Assembly: GCA_030671225.1 (NCBI GenBank)
Contig: DAOVAE010000017.1
Coordinates: 1 to 10,888 of the forward strand
DNA from: Desulfobacteraceae bacterium
Lineage (GTDB): Bacteria; Desulfobacterota; Desulfobacteria; Desulfobacterales; UBA11574
Length of the DNA: 10,888 nt
Direction of reading: 5' to 3'
Position 1 is the stretch's first letter. Each line of letters opens with the position of its first letter. Shown here piece by piece: positions 1 through 7,032 of the stretch. The notes beneath the pieces were generated by a model. The model had not been told where the DNA came from, did no database searches, and saw nothing but the letters and a program-made list of their open reading frames with translations. Made by a program: the position numbers and the translations under genes.

Positions 1-1
1 T

Positions 2-1573
2 AAAAAGGGGGTTGCTTGCTACGCTTCGAACCCCAAAAGCGTTGAATACGTCGGTCTTCCCTATGCCAGGCAGTGGAGCTGTTTTGATGAAGACTGGCAA
101 CTTCCTGAAAACTGGAAGGAGATCATTAGCCAAGGTTTCAGGGAGCGGCTCGACCGCTTTCGCTCCATAAAAGTTTTTATGGACATCTGTGTGCGCTGTG
201 GGGCCTGCGCCGATAAATGCCACTTCTTTATCGGGTCTGGTGATCCCAAAAACATGCCGGTCCTGAGGGCCGAACTTTTGCGTTCGGTCTATCGCAACGA
301 TTTTACGGCCGCCGGCAGGATTATTGGATCTCTGGGCAAAAAATTTAAAGAGAGCATCGGCGCCCGAGAACTGACGTTGGATGTTTTAAAAGAGTGGTGG
401 TACTATCTTTTTCAGTGTTCGGAGTGCCGGCGCTGTTCGGTTTTCTGCCCTTACGGTATCGACACGGCGGAGATCACCATCATGGGCCGCGAGCTTTTGA
501 ATCTCATCGGCCTTAATATCGACTGGATCGCCACCCCGGTGGCCAATTGCTACCGAACCGGGAACCATCTAGGGATTCAGCCCCATGCCTACAAGGATAT
601 GATGGATTTTTTCACCGATGACATCGAAGATATCACCGGTGTGCGGGTGGAACCCAGTATGAACAGAAAGGGCGCCGAGGTCCTTTTCATTACCCCGTCG
701 GGCGATGTCTTTGCCGATCCCGGAACGTTTACCTGCGTGGGATACATGATGCTGTTTCATTTCTTGCAGGAGAAATACGGTTTTGATATCACCTGGAGCA
801 CATACGCTTCCGAGGGCGGTAACTTTGGTTTTTTTACTTCCCACGAGACCATGAAACGGCTGAATGCTAAAATGTACGCCGAAGCCAAACGCCTGGGCGT
901 AAAATGGATTCTGGGAGGTGAGTGTGGTCACATGTGGCGGGTCATCAACCAATACATGGATACAATGAACGGTCCGGCCGATTTTCTGGAAGAACCGGTT
1001 TCGCCCATTACCGGCACTGTATTTGAAAACGCTAAATCGACCAAGATGGTGCATATCACCGAGTTCACAGCCGATTTGATAAAACACAACAAACTCGATT
1101 TGGATCCCAGCCGCAACGACCATTTGAAGGTGACTTACCACGATTCCTGCAACACTTCCCGGGGCATGGGACTTTTGGATGAGCCCCGCTACGTCATCAA
1201 AAGCGTGTGCAACAATTTTTATGAGATGCCTGCCAACACGATCCGGGAACAGACCTTTTGTTGTGGCAGCGGATCAGGTCTGAATGCCGGTGAGAATATG
1301 GAGCTGCGGATGCAGGGGATACTACCCCGAGCCAATGCGGTCAAATATGTTCATGAAAAACACGGTGTGAATATGCTCTCCTGCATTTGTGCCATCGACC
1401 GGGCGGCTCTGCCCACAGGAATGGAATACTGGGTTCCCGAGGTGGATGTCACCGGCGTTCACGAGCTGGTGGCCAATGCCTTGATCCTGCCCGGAGAAGG
1501 AAAAAGAACAATGGACCTGCGCAGTGAGCCGCTGCCGGGTATGGAGGATATGGAGGACGAAGATGCCGAATAA
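2..1573 (+). CDS. dsrK: DsrK, cytoplasmic Fe-S subunit of DsrMKJOP (5' partial)
   Basis: DsrK is the cytoplasmic HdrD-like subunit of the DsrMKJOP complex. It is thought to act on the DsrC trisulfide produced by dissimilatory sulfite reductase. The frame is open from base 2 with no start, and the residues before the first in-frame ATG (179) look like family sequence (for example LPENWKEII), so the gene begins upstream; 523 residues are visible. With window codon 1 at base 2, two ferredoxin-type [4Fe-4S] motifs are seen: C63/C66/C69/C73 (CVRCGACADKC) and C139/C142/C145/C149 (CSECRRCSVFCPYG). A CCG-type catalytic region follows: C308 (GECGHMW), HDSCNTSRG, C420-C421 (FCCGSGSG) and C461/C463 (CICAID), the expected ligands of the special HdrB-like cluster. 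The tail is acidic (GMEDMEDEDAE). The 3' end overlaps dsrJ by 11 nt. Family assignment is very secure. Confidence 0.97.
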   Translation, partial: KKGVACYASNPKSVEYVGLPYARQWSCFDEDWQLPENWKEIISQGFRERLDRFRSIKVFMDICVRCGACADKCHFFIGSGDPKNMPVLRAELLRSVYRNDFTAAGRIIGSLGKKFKESIGARELTLDVLKEWWYYLFQCSECRRCSVFCPYGIDTAEITIMGRELLNLIGLNIDWIATPVANCYRTGNHLGIQPHAYKDMMDFFTDDIEDITGVRVEPSMNRKGAEVLFITPSGDVFADPGTFTCVGYMMLFHFLQEKYGFDITWSTYASEGGNFGFFTSHETMKRLNAKMYAEAKRLGVKWILGGECGHMWRVINQYMDTMNGPADFLEEPVSPITGTVFENAKSTKMVHITEFTADLIKHNKLDLDPSRNDHLKVTYHDSCNTSRGMGLLDEPRYVIKSVCNNFYEMPANTIREQTFCCGSGSGLNAGENMELRMQGILPRANAVKYVHEKHGVNMLSCICAIDRAALPTGMEYWVPEVDVTGVHELVANALILPGEGKRTMDLRSEPLPGMEDMEDEDAE

Positions 1574-1970
1574 TAAAAAAATGTATGATAAAGGGAAAGT
1601 TATTGCCGGTCTTTGCATCTTTGTTGTGATGATAACATTTCCTTTTTGGTACAATCTTGGGAAGGCTGCTCCGGCACCTGAACCCAAACTGATCGGTAAA
1701 GCGGCGGAAGCCGGCCAGCAGTGTGTCGAATCCAAAGAATACATGAAGGCCGAGCATATGCAGATCCTTAATGACTGGAGGGAGACGGTTGTACGAGACG
1801 CCAAGAGAATCTATGTGAACAGCAGCGGGAAGAAATTTGAAATGAGTTTGTCCAACACCTGTTTGGATTGTCACACTGAAAAGGCAGAATTTTGTGACAA
1901 ATGTCACAATTATGCTTCGGTATCCCCTTACTGCTGGGATTGCCACGTTGATCCGAAGGAGGAGATGTGA
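1563..1970 (+). CDS. dsrJ: DsrJ, triheme cytochrome c subunit of DsrMKJOP
   Basis: DsrJ is a small periplasmic triheme cytochrome c anchored in the membrane by its N-terminus and is part of DsrMKJOP. The 135-residue product has one hydrophobic segment (about residues 12-30), the family-typical stretch FPFWYNLGKAAPAPEP, and three CxxCH heme sites: C100-H104, C111-H115 and C124-H128. C54 (QQCVESKEY) is at the position of the conserved cysteine proposed as an unusual axial ligand of one heme. The start at 1563 is chosen because GGAGG (1552-1556) lies 6 nt upstream. The ATG at 1581 also gives a plausible N-terminus but has only A/T-rich sequence before it. The gene overlaps dsrK by 11 nt and its TGA shares a base with the dsrO ATG, so translation of K, J and O is probably coupled. 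Confidence 0.95.
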   Translation: MPNNKKMYDKGKVIAGLCIFVVMITFPFWYNLGKAAPAPEPKLIGKAAEAGQQCVESKEYMKAEHMQILNDWRETVVRDAKRIYVNSSGKKFEMSLSNTCLDCHTEKAEFCDKCHNYASVSPYCWDCHVDPKEEM

Positions 1971-2746
1971 TGGAAAGCGGCCGAAGAAGCTTTTTGAAAA
2001 TAGCTGGATTATCAGCGCTGGGTTTAGGGGTCAGGCCTGTAATCGAAGTGCTGGCCTCGGGTGAAGCAGCCAAACCCACAGTAATGAAGGGTGAAAATAT
2101 CCTGACAGCCAAAAGATGGGCCCTGGTCGTAGACACCCGCAAAATTGAATCTGAGGAAGATCTCGAGCCGATGATTGAAATCTGCGATAAGATTCATAAT
2201 GTTCCCAAGTTTGAAAATAAGAGGCATGAGATTAAATGGATCTGGATGGAAGAATTCAAACATGCTTTTCCAACCCAGGAACATGAATTTCTTGATGAAA
2301 GGGTTGAGCATTTGCCTTTTTTAACACTTTGCAACCATTGTGAAAAGCCCGCCTGTGTCCGAGTTTGCCCCACAAAGGCAACTTTTAAACGCCAAGATGG
2401 AATTGTACTCATGGATTTTCATCGGTGTATCGGTTGCAGATTCTGTATGGCTGCCTGTCCCTATGGATCGAGAAGTTTCAATTTCAGGGACCCGCGTCCT
2501 TTTATCAAAGAAATAAATTCTAAATTTCCCACCAGAATGAAGGGTGTTGTTGAAAAGTGCAACTTTTGTGCGGAGAGACTGGCTGTGGGGAAGATTCCCG
2601 CCTGTGTGGAGGTGTCCAACGGTGCCCTTATCTTTGGCGACCTGGATGATTCTGAATCAGAAATCAGAGAAACATTAAGAACCAACTACACGATTCGTCG
2701 TAAACCGGCCCTTGGTGCTGGGCCATCAATTTTCTATATTGTATGA
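1970..2746 (+). CDS. dsrO: DsrO, periplasmic Fe-S subunit of DsrMKJOP (Tat-exported)
   Basis: DsrO is a periplasmic ferredoxin-like electron-transfer subunit that pairs with the NrfD-type membrane protein DsrP. The 258-residue product begins with a twin-arginine signal (GRRSFLK, residues 4-10) and a short hydrophobic stretch, so it should be exported folded by Tat. Cysteines at 121/124/129/133 and 153/156/159/163 make two complete [4Fe-4S] sets. A third set (197/200/212) has only three cysteines, with ACVEVSNGA where related proteins have a fourth. Only C72 remains in the N-terminal region where DmsB-type relatives carry another cluster. The ATG at 1970 is preferred over the GTG at 1967 because AAGGAGGA (1956-1963) lies 6 nt before it. 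The C-terminus TIRRKPALG...FYIV is typical of DsrO. Confidence 0.95.
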   Translation: MESGRRSFLKIAGLSALGLGVRPVIEVLASGEAAKPTVMKGENILTAKRWALVVDTRKIESEEDLEPMIEICDKIHNVPKFENKRHEIKWIWMEEFKHAFPTQEHEFLDERVEHLPFLTLCNHCEKPACVRVCPTKATFKRQDGIVLMDFHRCIGCRFCMAACPYGSRSFNFRDPRPFIKEINSKFPTRMKGVVEKCNFCAERLAVGKIPACVEVSNGALIFGDLDDSESEIRETLRTNYTIRRKPALGAGPSIFYIV

Positions 2747-2753
2747 GGTGGTT

Positions 2754-3917
2754 ATGCTTGAAAAGGCGTTAACAGGAAGCAAGAGATATTATGGATGGAT
2801 AGCGGCGCTTTTGGCCGTTATCGGTGTTGGTTTTGCCTGCTATCTGTGGCAGCTTAGTTTCGGCCTGGGAATTACGGGCATGAGCAGGGATGTATCGTGG
2901 GGGTTTTACATTGCCCAGTTCACCTTTCTTGTCGGTGTGGCGGCATCGGCGGTAATGGTTGTTCTCCCCTACTATCTGCATAACTATAAAGCGTTTGGCA
3001 GGATTACCATTCTGGGAGAATTTTTAGCGGTCGCTTCGGTGACCATGTGCATTCTGTTTATCTTTGTGGACCTTGGCCAACCTATGCGGGTTTTCAATGT
3101 CCTTTTGCACCCCACACCCAATTCGGTCCTTTTCTGGGATATGATCGTTTTAAACGTGTATCTTTTACTGAATATCGTTATCGCCTGGAAGGTTTTGGAA
3201 GCAGAGCGCAACAATGTTGCTCCGCCCGGCTGGTTAAAACCGTTCATATACATTTCGATTCCCTGGGCTGTTAGTATCCATACGGTAACGGCATATCTTT
3301 ATTGCGGTCTTCCGGGCAGAGGTTTTTGGTTGACCGCCATTTTGGCGCCCCGATTTCTTTCTTCAGCCTTTGCCGCAGGTCCGGCACTTTTGATCCTGTT
3401 ATGCATGATTGTTAGAAAGTTCACCAGGTTTGATCCGGGTAAGGAACAGATTCAGTCAATTGCCAAGATCGTGGCATACGCAATTTGCGTTAACGTGTTC
3501 TTCTTTCTGTGTGAAGTTTTTGTGGTATTTTACAGCAGGATACCGGAACATATGGACCATCTAACATACCTGTTTGTGGGATTGCACGGACATGGTGTTC
3601 TGGTGCCCTGGATGTGGGCATCCATGATACTGATGGTGGTGTCGATTATTCTGCTTGTTAATCCTGTAACCCGCAAAAACGAAACCGTTCTGATCGTAGC
3701 CTGTATAGCCGTGTTTGTCGGTACTTGGATTGACAAAGGGCTTGGAATGATTTCAGGCGGGTTTGTACCGAACCCTTTGCATCATGTTAATGAATATGTC
3801 CCGACAGTACCCGAAGTTCTTATTGCCCTCGGGATATGGGCCATAGGCTTTCTGGTATTGACTGTCCTGTACAAGATCGGAGTAACAATAAAGGAGGAAA
3901 TTGCCGGATTGACATAA
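2754..3917 (+). CDS. dsrP: DsrP, NrfD-family membrane subunit of DsrMKJOP
   Basis: DsrP is an integral membrane protein of the NrfD/PsrC family. It exchanges electrons with the quinone pool and the periplasmic partner DsrO. The 387-residue product shows about ten hydrophobic helices, starting with YYGWIAALLAVIGVGFACY and ending with VLIALGIWAIGFLVLTVLY, and contains the NrfD-like stretch HTVTAYLYCGLPGRGFW. No Fe-S motif is present. The start at 2754 (MLEKALTG) is taken because GAGGTGG precedes it and it lies 7 nt after the dsrO stop. An upstream in-frame ATG at 2712 falls within dsrO. This is the last gene of the dsrMKJOP operon here; a terminator follows about 200 nt downstream. Confidence 0.95.
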   Translation: MLEKALTGSKRYYGWIAALLAVIGVGFACYLWQLSFGLGITGMSRDVSWGFYIAQFTFLVGVAASAVMVVLPYYLHNYKAFGRITILGEFLAVASVTMCILFIFVDLGQPMRVFNVLLHPTPNSVLFWDMIVLNVYLLLNIVIAWKVLEAERNNVAPPGWLKPFIYISIPWAVSIHTVTAYLYCGLPGRGFWLTAILAPRFLSSAFAAGPALLILLCMIVRKFTRFDPGKEQIQSIAKIVAYAICVNVFFFLCEVFVVFYSRIPEHMDHLTYLFVGLHGHGVLVPWMWASMILMVVSIILLVNPVTRKNETVLIVACIAVFVGTWIDKGLGMISGGFVPNPLHHVNEYVPTVPEVLIALGIWAIGFLVLTVLYKIGVTIKEEIAGLT

Positions 3918-3932
3918 ACTGCTGAGCAATAC

Positions 3933-4065
3933 AAATATCGAATATCGAATAAAGAATTTCGAATGCCGAAGGATGGAATCGCTTCGCTCTATCTTTTTAT
4001 ATGAATAAAAATGATAAAATATCTTACTTCGATATTCATCATTCAATATTCTACACTCGATATTT
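3933..4065. repeat. 133-bp imperfect palindromic repeat element (ATCGAA type)
   Basis: The outer ends AAATATCG (3933-3940) and CGATATTT (4058-4065) are exact inverted repeats. The arms stay alignable for about 39 nt, with roughly 70% identity by eye. Both arms are built from repeated AATATCGAA/GAATNNCGAA units, and the centre is an AT-rich loop containing GATGGAATCGCTTCGCTC. No flanking target duplication is evident. It lies between convergent operons, directly after dsrP. The build resembles the dispersed AATATCGAA-type palindromes I associate with Desulfobacterales genomes; that family assignment is from memory. Confidence 0.7.
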
Positions 4066-4112
4066 AAAATATTTTTTGACATAAAATACACAAAATTTAC
4101 AACTAAGGAACT

Positions 4113-4133
4113 AAGGGGGAAACCCCTTTTTTT
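4113..4133 (+). terminator. Rho-independent terminator of the dsr operon
   Basis: The stem AAGGGG (4113-4118) pairs with CCCCTT (4123-4128) around a GAAA tetraloop (GNRA type), followed by a run of T ending at 4133. It points in the dsr direction and directly abuts the nikO stop codon. On the minus strand the same hairpin lacks a clean U-run, so it serves mainly the plus-strand operon. A tandem 8-mer AACTAAGG (4101-4116) leads into the stem. Confidence 0.8.
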
Positions 4134-4860
4134 ATTTGTGTTCATGGGTATATGTCCCGTGGGGATGAGCATGGACATGCTGGTGTACATGGAGCTCCTG
4201 ATCAAAAAGGATCTTGCCGTCTTCCATGGTATAGATGGCATTCGTTATGTCAGCCAGGAAATCGATTTCATGGGATATCAATATATAGGAGAGATCAAGA
4301 TTCGACAGCACGTCTTTTAACGCAGCCTTTGTCCTGTCATCAAGTCCGCCGGTCGGTTCATCCAGGAGCAGAACTTCCGGTTCCATGGCAAGTACCGTGG
4401 CAAGGGAGACCAGCTTTTTTTCACCCCCGGATAGTTTGTAGGTTATCCTGTCTTCAAAACCGGCCAAACCCAAAAAATTTAGAGTATTACGGGCGATGTC
4501 CATGGCTTCATCCTGTGATTTGCCCAGATTCAGGGGTCCGAAGGCGACATCCTCCACGACCGTGGGTGAAAACAACTGGTCGTCCGCATCCTGAAAAAGA
4601 AGCCCTATTTTCTCACGCACCTTCCTGAAATCTTTTTCCTTCACTGTAGGATGGTTGAAGATCTCAATCGTGCCTGCGGAAGGTTTTAAGAGCCCCATAA
4701 TGATGTGAAACAGTGAGGTTTTCCCGCTGCCGTTTGGCCCCATCAGACCGATCCGGTCGCCTTTGTAAAGCTTTAAATCGAGATTGTCGAGGGCCGGAGG
4801 GCTTCCCGGATAGCTAAAGCAGATATCTGTAAGATGAATAATTAAATCGTTTTTTTCCAC
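4132..4860 (-). CDS. nikO: NikO/CbiO, ATPase of ECF nickel/cobalt transporter, His-rich tail
   Basis: This is the ATP-binding subunit of an energy-coupling-factor metal importer, working with NikQ and NikM at the inner face of the membrane. All ABC motifs are present (242-residue numbering): Walker A GPNGSGKT (41-48), Q-loop FQDADDQLF (Q90), signature LSGGE (143-147), Walker B VLLLDEP (163-169) and switch His H197. The last 20 residues hold eight histidines in an HxHxH pattern, a likely Ni/Co-binding tail. The start is GTG at 4860, with GGGAG 7 nt upstream; the protein then begins VEKNDLIIHLTD, as expected. An ATG further upstream (4899) would add residues lying inside nikQ. The gene overlaps nikQ by 19 nt and is last in the operon. 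Nickel is preferred over cobalt because of the KMLQO gene set. Confidence 0.9.
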   Translation of the reverse strand: MEKNDLIIHLTDICFSYPGSPPALDNLDLKLYKGDRIGLMGPNGSGKTSLFHIIMGLLKPSAGTIEIFNHPTVKEKDFRKVREKIGLLFQDADDQLFSPTVVEDVAFGPLNLGKSQDEAMDIARNTLNFLGLAGFEDRITYKLSGGEKKLVSLATVLAMEPEVLLLDEPTGGLDDRTKAALKDVLSNLDLSYILISHEIDFLADITNAIYTMEDGKILFDQELHVHQHVHAHPHGTYTHEHK

Positions 4861-5597
4861 TCCATAACTCCCAAAAGAATAATAGCCGTCAACATACAAA
4901 CCAGGGAGACGACATCTCTCCTTTTAATAGAGAACTTACTCAAACTATAAAGATTACCCTTAAAACCACGGCACAGCATGGCATTATGAACTCGTTGGGC
5001 CCGGTCGAAACTCCTGACCAGAAGCATCCCAACCATATAAGCAAAGGTTTTGTAGGTATGCAAACTGGTTTTTGGTCTGAATCCTCGAATCTTCATGGAA
5101 TTCAACAGTCGAGCATATTCCCTGTGCATGACGTGAATGTAACGGTAGGTAAAGAAAAACAGATGCACAATTTTTTTGGGGATTCCCAGTTCATGCATTG
5201 CATGGCCCATAGTGAAGATTGGGGTCGATGCAACCAGCGCTATCAGCATGAGCATCATGGCGTTTGATTTAATGGTGATCCGGGTTGCATAGAGTACACC
5301 TTCGTGGGTGACTGCCAGCGGCCCGATAAAAAAAGCCGCCTTGCCGGCAAATGTAAAAGGGAGAAAGAGCCACAGGAAAATAATCAGCATATTAACAGGT
5401 ATAAGTCGCCTGAGGAATTCCTTTGTCGGTACTCCGGCTGACAATACAATCAAAAGGCTCAGCGCAAGCGCCAACATTAGAACCGGCAATTGGTTTGAAA
5501 CAGCCACGACAACGGAAAAAAGAAACACCACAACAATCTTGATGCGGGGATCAAGACGCTTAATAAAGGAATCACCATTGGACAATTCTTCAATCAT
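4842..5597 (-). CDS. nikQ: NikQ/CbiQ, transmembrane T-component of ECF nickel/cobalt transporter
   Basis: This is the membrane coupling (T) subunit that links the ATPase NikO to the substrate-binding NikM. The 251-residue product has several hydrophobic helices (for example IKIVVVFLFSVVVAVS and PVNMLIIFLWLFLPFTF). The two coupling-helix motifs of CbiQ proteins are present: MKIRGFRP (around residue 168) and MLCRGFKGN (around 209). The start codon lies 9 nt after the nikL stop, with an AAGGAA within the last nikL codons acting as a rather distant ribosome binding site. The 3' end overlaps nikO. Whether the cargo is Ni or Co cannot be read from this subunit alone. Confidence 0.92.
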   Translation of the reverse strand: MIEELSNGDSFIKRLDPRIKIVVVFLFSVVVAVSNQLPVLMLALALSLLIVLSAGVPTKEFLRRLIPVNMLIIFLWLFLPFTFAGKAAFFIGPLAVTHEGVLYATRITIKSNAMMLMLIALVASTPIFTMGHAMHELGIPKKIVHLFFFTYRYIHVMHREYARLLNSMKIRGFRPKTSLHTYKTFAYMVGMLLVRSFDRAQRVHNAMLCRGFKGNLYSLSKFSIKRRDVVSLVCMLTAIILLGVMEWKKTI

Positions 5598-5606
5598 CTG
5601 ATTTTG

Positions 5607-6404
5607 TTATTCCTTTTTGCGACGGTTTGAAAAATACAAGGCTATACCCACAAGCCCGATTATGTATCCGATACCACCCATGATTTCCGTTAAACCGGGA
5701 CCGCACTCCATAGAATCGGCCAGCATTTCAGTTATGGGCCTAAGCTTTTTGTCCAGGGAGGTATCGATTATTTCCTGAATCTCTTTCTTTTTCAATTCCA
5801 TAGTCGAAGGTTCAGAAACCTCTCCGGCAATTTTGATACTTTCCGAATTGGAGGGAGAAGTAGCGGTAACTTCCTCAACAGTTGCTAAGATATTGCTTTC
5901 AGATTGAGACCCTGTAATCTCTTCAACCGGTATCTTCCAGACAGCCATATGGCCCATGGAAGCTTTCAGGCCAATCTTGAGTTCGGTCTTTTTTGGTATT
6001 TTAAAGGAAAACATTCCGTTTTCGTCGGTTTTGCCTTCAAGAAGCAAAACGTCATTTGGATCATAGACCAAGACCTGCGAGTTTTTCGCCCGTTTGCCTC
6101 CCCTGAATTTGCTTTGAGTGTGAATCGTATCTCCTTCCACCCAGGCAAAGATCATAACCTTGTGAGCAGATACAGGCACAGGTAAAAGCCACAAAACCGC
6201 AAAAACAAGACATATAACTTTATGCTTTGAGACCTTTGCAAAACGTTCAATTTTGTTCAAGGCCAAGAAAGGCGAAAATTTTAACCACAGGAATACATTT
6301 AGTATTTTGAGGATTAAAATTTGAGCCTGACGCCGGAATTGGGCAAAAGGGGGCGTTTTGCAAAGGTCTCGCTTTATGTTTATGTGTCGGTTAGTCAGGC
6401 GCAT
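5607..6404 (-). CDS. nikL: NikL-like transporter component, N-terminus extended by a MITE
   Basis: This is probably the NikL accessory subunit of a NikKMLQO nickel transporter: an exported domain held by one C-terminal helix. The start at 6404 has a strong GGAGGT 5 nt upstream and overlaps the nikM end by 14 nt. Residues 1-11 are original sequence. Residues 12-60 come from an inserted miniature element and its target duplication. Residues 61-80 are a signal-peptide core ending VPVSA, predicted to be cut before H81 (HKVMIFAWVEGD). A small beta-rich domain follows (GKTDENGMFSFKIP, like carboxypeptidase regulatory folds), then a Glu/Ser-rich linker, an amphipathic stretch, a membrane helix (about 243-258) and the tail NRRKKE. 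Without the insertion it would have 216 residues. The product is 265 residues if translated as it stands; whether export survives the extension is unknown. The NikL name rests on operon order and architecture. Confidence 0.78.
   Translation of the reverse strand: MRLTNRHINIKRDLCKTPPFAQFRRQAQILILKILNVFLWLKFSPFLALNKIERFAKVSKHKVICLVFAVLWLLPVPVSAHKVMIFAWVEGDTIHTQSKFRGGKRAKNSQVLVYDPNDVLLLEGKTDENGMFSFKIPKKTELKIGLKASMGHMAVWKIPVEEITGSQSESNILATVEEVTATSPSNSESIKIAGEVSEPSTMELKKKEIQEIIDTSLDKKLRPITEMLADSMECGPGLTEIMGGIGYIIGLVGIALYFSNRRKKE
6229..6370. mobile_element. 142-bp MITE with 17-bp TIRs and 5-bp target duplication
   Basis: GAGACCTTTGCAAAACG at 6229-6245 and its exact reverse complement at 6354-6370 form perfect 17-bp terminal inverted repeats. 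Weaker symmetry continues about 15 nt inward. Immediately outside, GCTTT occurs at 6224-6228 and again at 6371-6375, a 5-bp target-site duplication. There is no transposase gene, so it is a non-autonomous miniature inverted-repeat element that must have been moved in trans. The parent transposase family cannot be named from this window. It sits inside the nikL signal-peptide region and is read through in frame on the minus strand. Confidence 0.92.
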
Positions 6405-7008
6405 GGGCTACCTCCAAAATCTCGGGTCTTACTTTTCTAAGAAAAAGGGCGCAGGCGGCCGTCAGGATCCCTTCCACAAACATTACAGGAAGATGAGCTG
6501 CAACCACAAGTTTGGCCGCCGGCAAGAAAGCTTCGCCTGTCAGGTACAAAGACAATCCCACCAAAATGCCGGCCATTAAAACAGCACAGAAGCCGGACGC
6601 AAATGCTGCAAATATGAATGCATACCGGCCGGTGCCTGACCTTGTGCCCCATCCGAATAAGCAATAACAGACGACTGCAGGGAGAGCCATATTCAGTGTA
6701 TTCACGCCTAATGTAGTAATGCCGCCGAACTGAAAAAGGAGTGCCTGGAGTGCCAGACCGACAAGTATTGCTGGAAAGGCCTTCCATCCTAGGATCAACC
6801 CCACCAGGCCGTTAAGAATCAGATGTACTGAAACAGGACCTGCCGGCACGTGGATCAGGGAAGCTACAAAAAAGGCGGCCGATAAAATCCCTATGGATGG
6901 GATTTCTTTTTGATCGAGACCTCTCATGCCGACAGCAACGCCTGCTGCCGTAATGGCCGCTCCTCCTATGAGAACGGCCGGTGATAATATTCCTTCGGAT
7001 ATATGCAT
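6391..7008 (-). CDS. nikM: NikM, substrate-binding membrane S-component of ECF nickel transporter
   Basis: NikM/CbiM is the membrane subunit that binds the metal. The 205-residue product starts MHISEGILS, the hallmark N-terminus of the family; Met1 and His2 are known metal ligands in NikM. A third ligand histidine is expected near HVPAGPVSVHLILNG (H53 and H62 visible). GGITTLGVNTLNMALP is also typical. Six or so hydrophobic helices fill the rest. The start is fixed by the MHI requirement, although no clear ribosome binding site is visible in the 24 nt after nikK. The last codons (EVAHAPD) overlap the nikL ribosome binding site and start. No separate NikN gene is seen; NikL and NikK take that place. 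Confidence 0.95.
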   Translation of the reverse strand: MHISEGILSPAVLIGGAAITAAGVAVGMRGLDQKEIPSIGILSAAFFVASLIHVPAGPVSVHLILNGLVGLILGWKAFPAILVGLALQALLFQFGGITTLGVNTLNMALPAVVCYCLFGWGTRSGTGRYAFIFAAFASGFCAVLMAGILVGLSLYLTGEAFLPAAKLVVAAHLPVMFVEGILTAACALFLRKVRPEILEVAHAPD

Positions 7009-7032
7009 GGCTATAAAAATTTTGAAACAATT

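Noticed and set aside
569..1141. 190-residue minus-strand open frame opposite dsrK
   Set aside because: It lies wholly antisense within dsrK, whose protein is unmistakable. The product looks like an antisense shadow with no domain.
3891..3897. Perfect AAGGAGG near the dsrP stop as a ribosome binding site for another gene
   Set aside because: The codons are normal dsrP codons (Lys-Glu-Glu), and no start with an open frame follows before the repeat. It could be the trace of a lost gene but nothing supports that.
4076..4110. TTGACA at 4076-4081 as a plus-strand promoter
   Set aside because: There is no convincing -10 box at proper spacing, and it would drive only antisense RNA of nikO, into a terminator 30 nt further on.
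3753..4241. 162-residue minus-strand open frame spanning dsrP end, repeat and nikO end
   Set aside because: It is antisense to the dsrP 3' end and overlaps the nikO tail; its middle is the translated ATCGAA palindrome, and it has no family resemblance.
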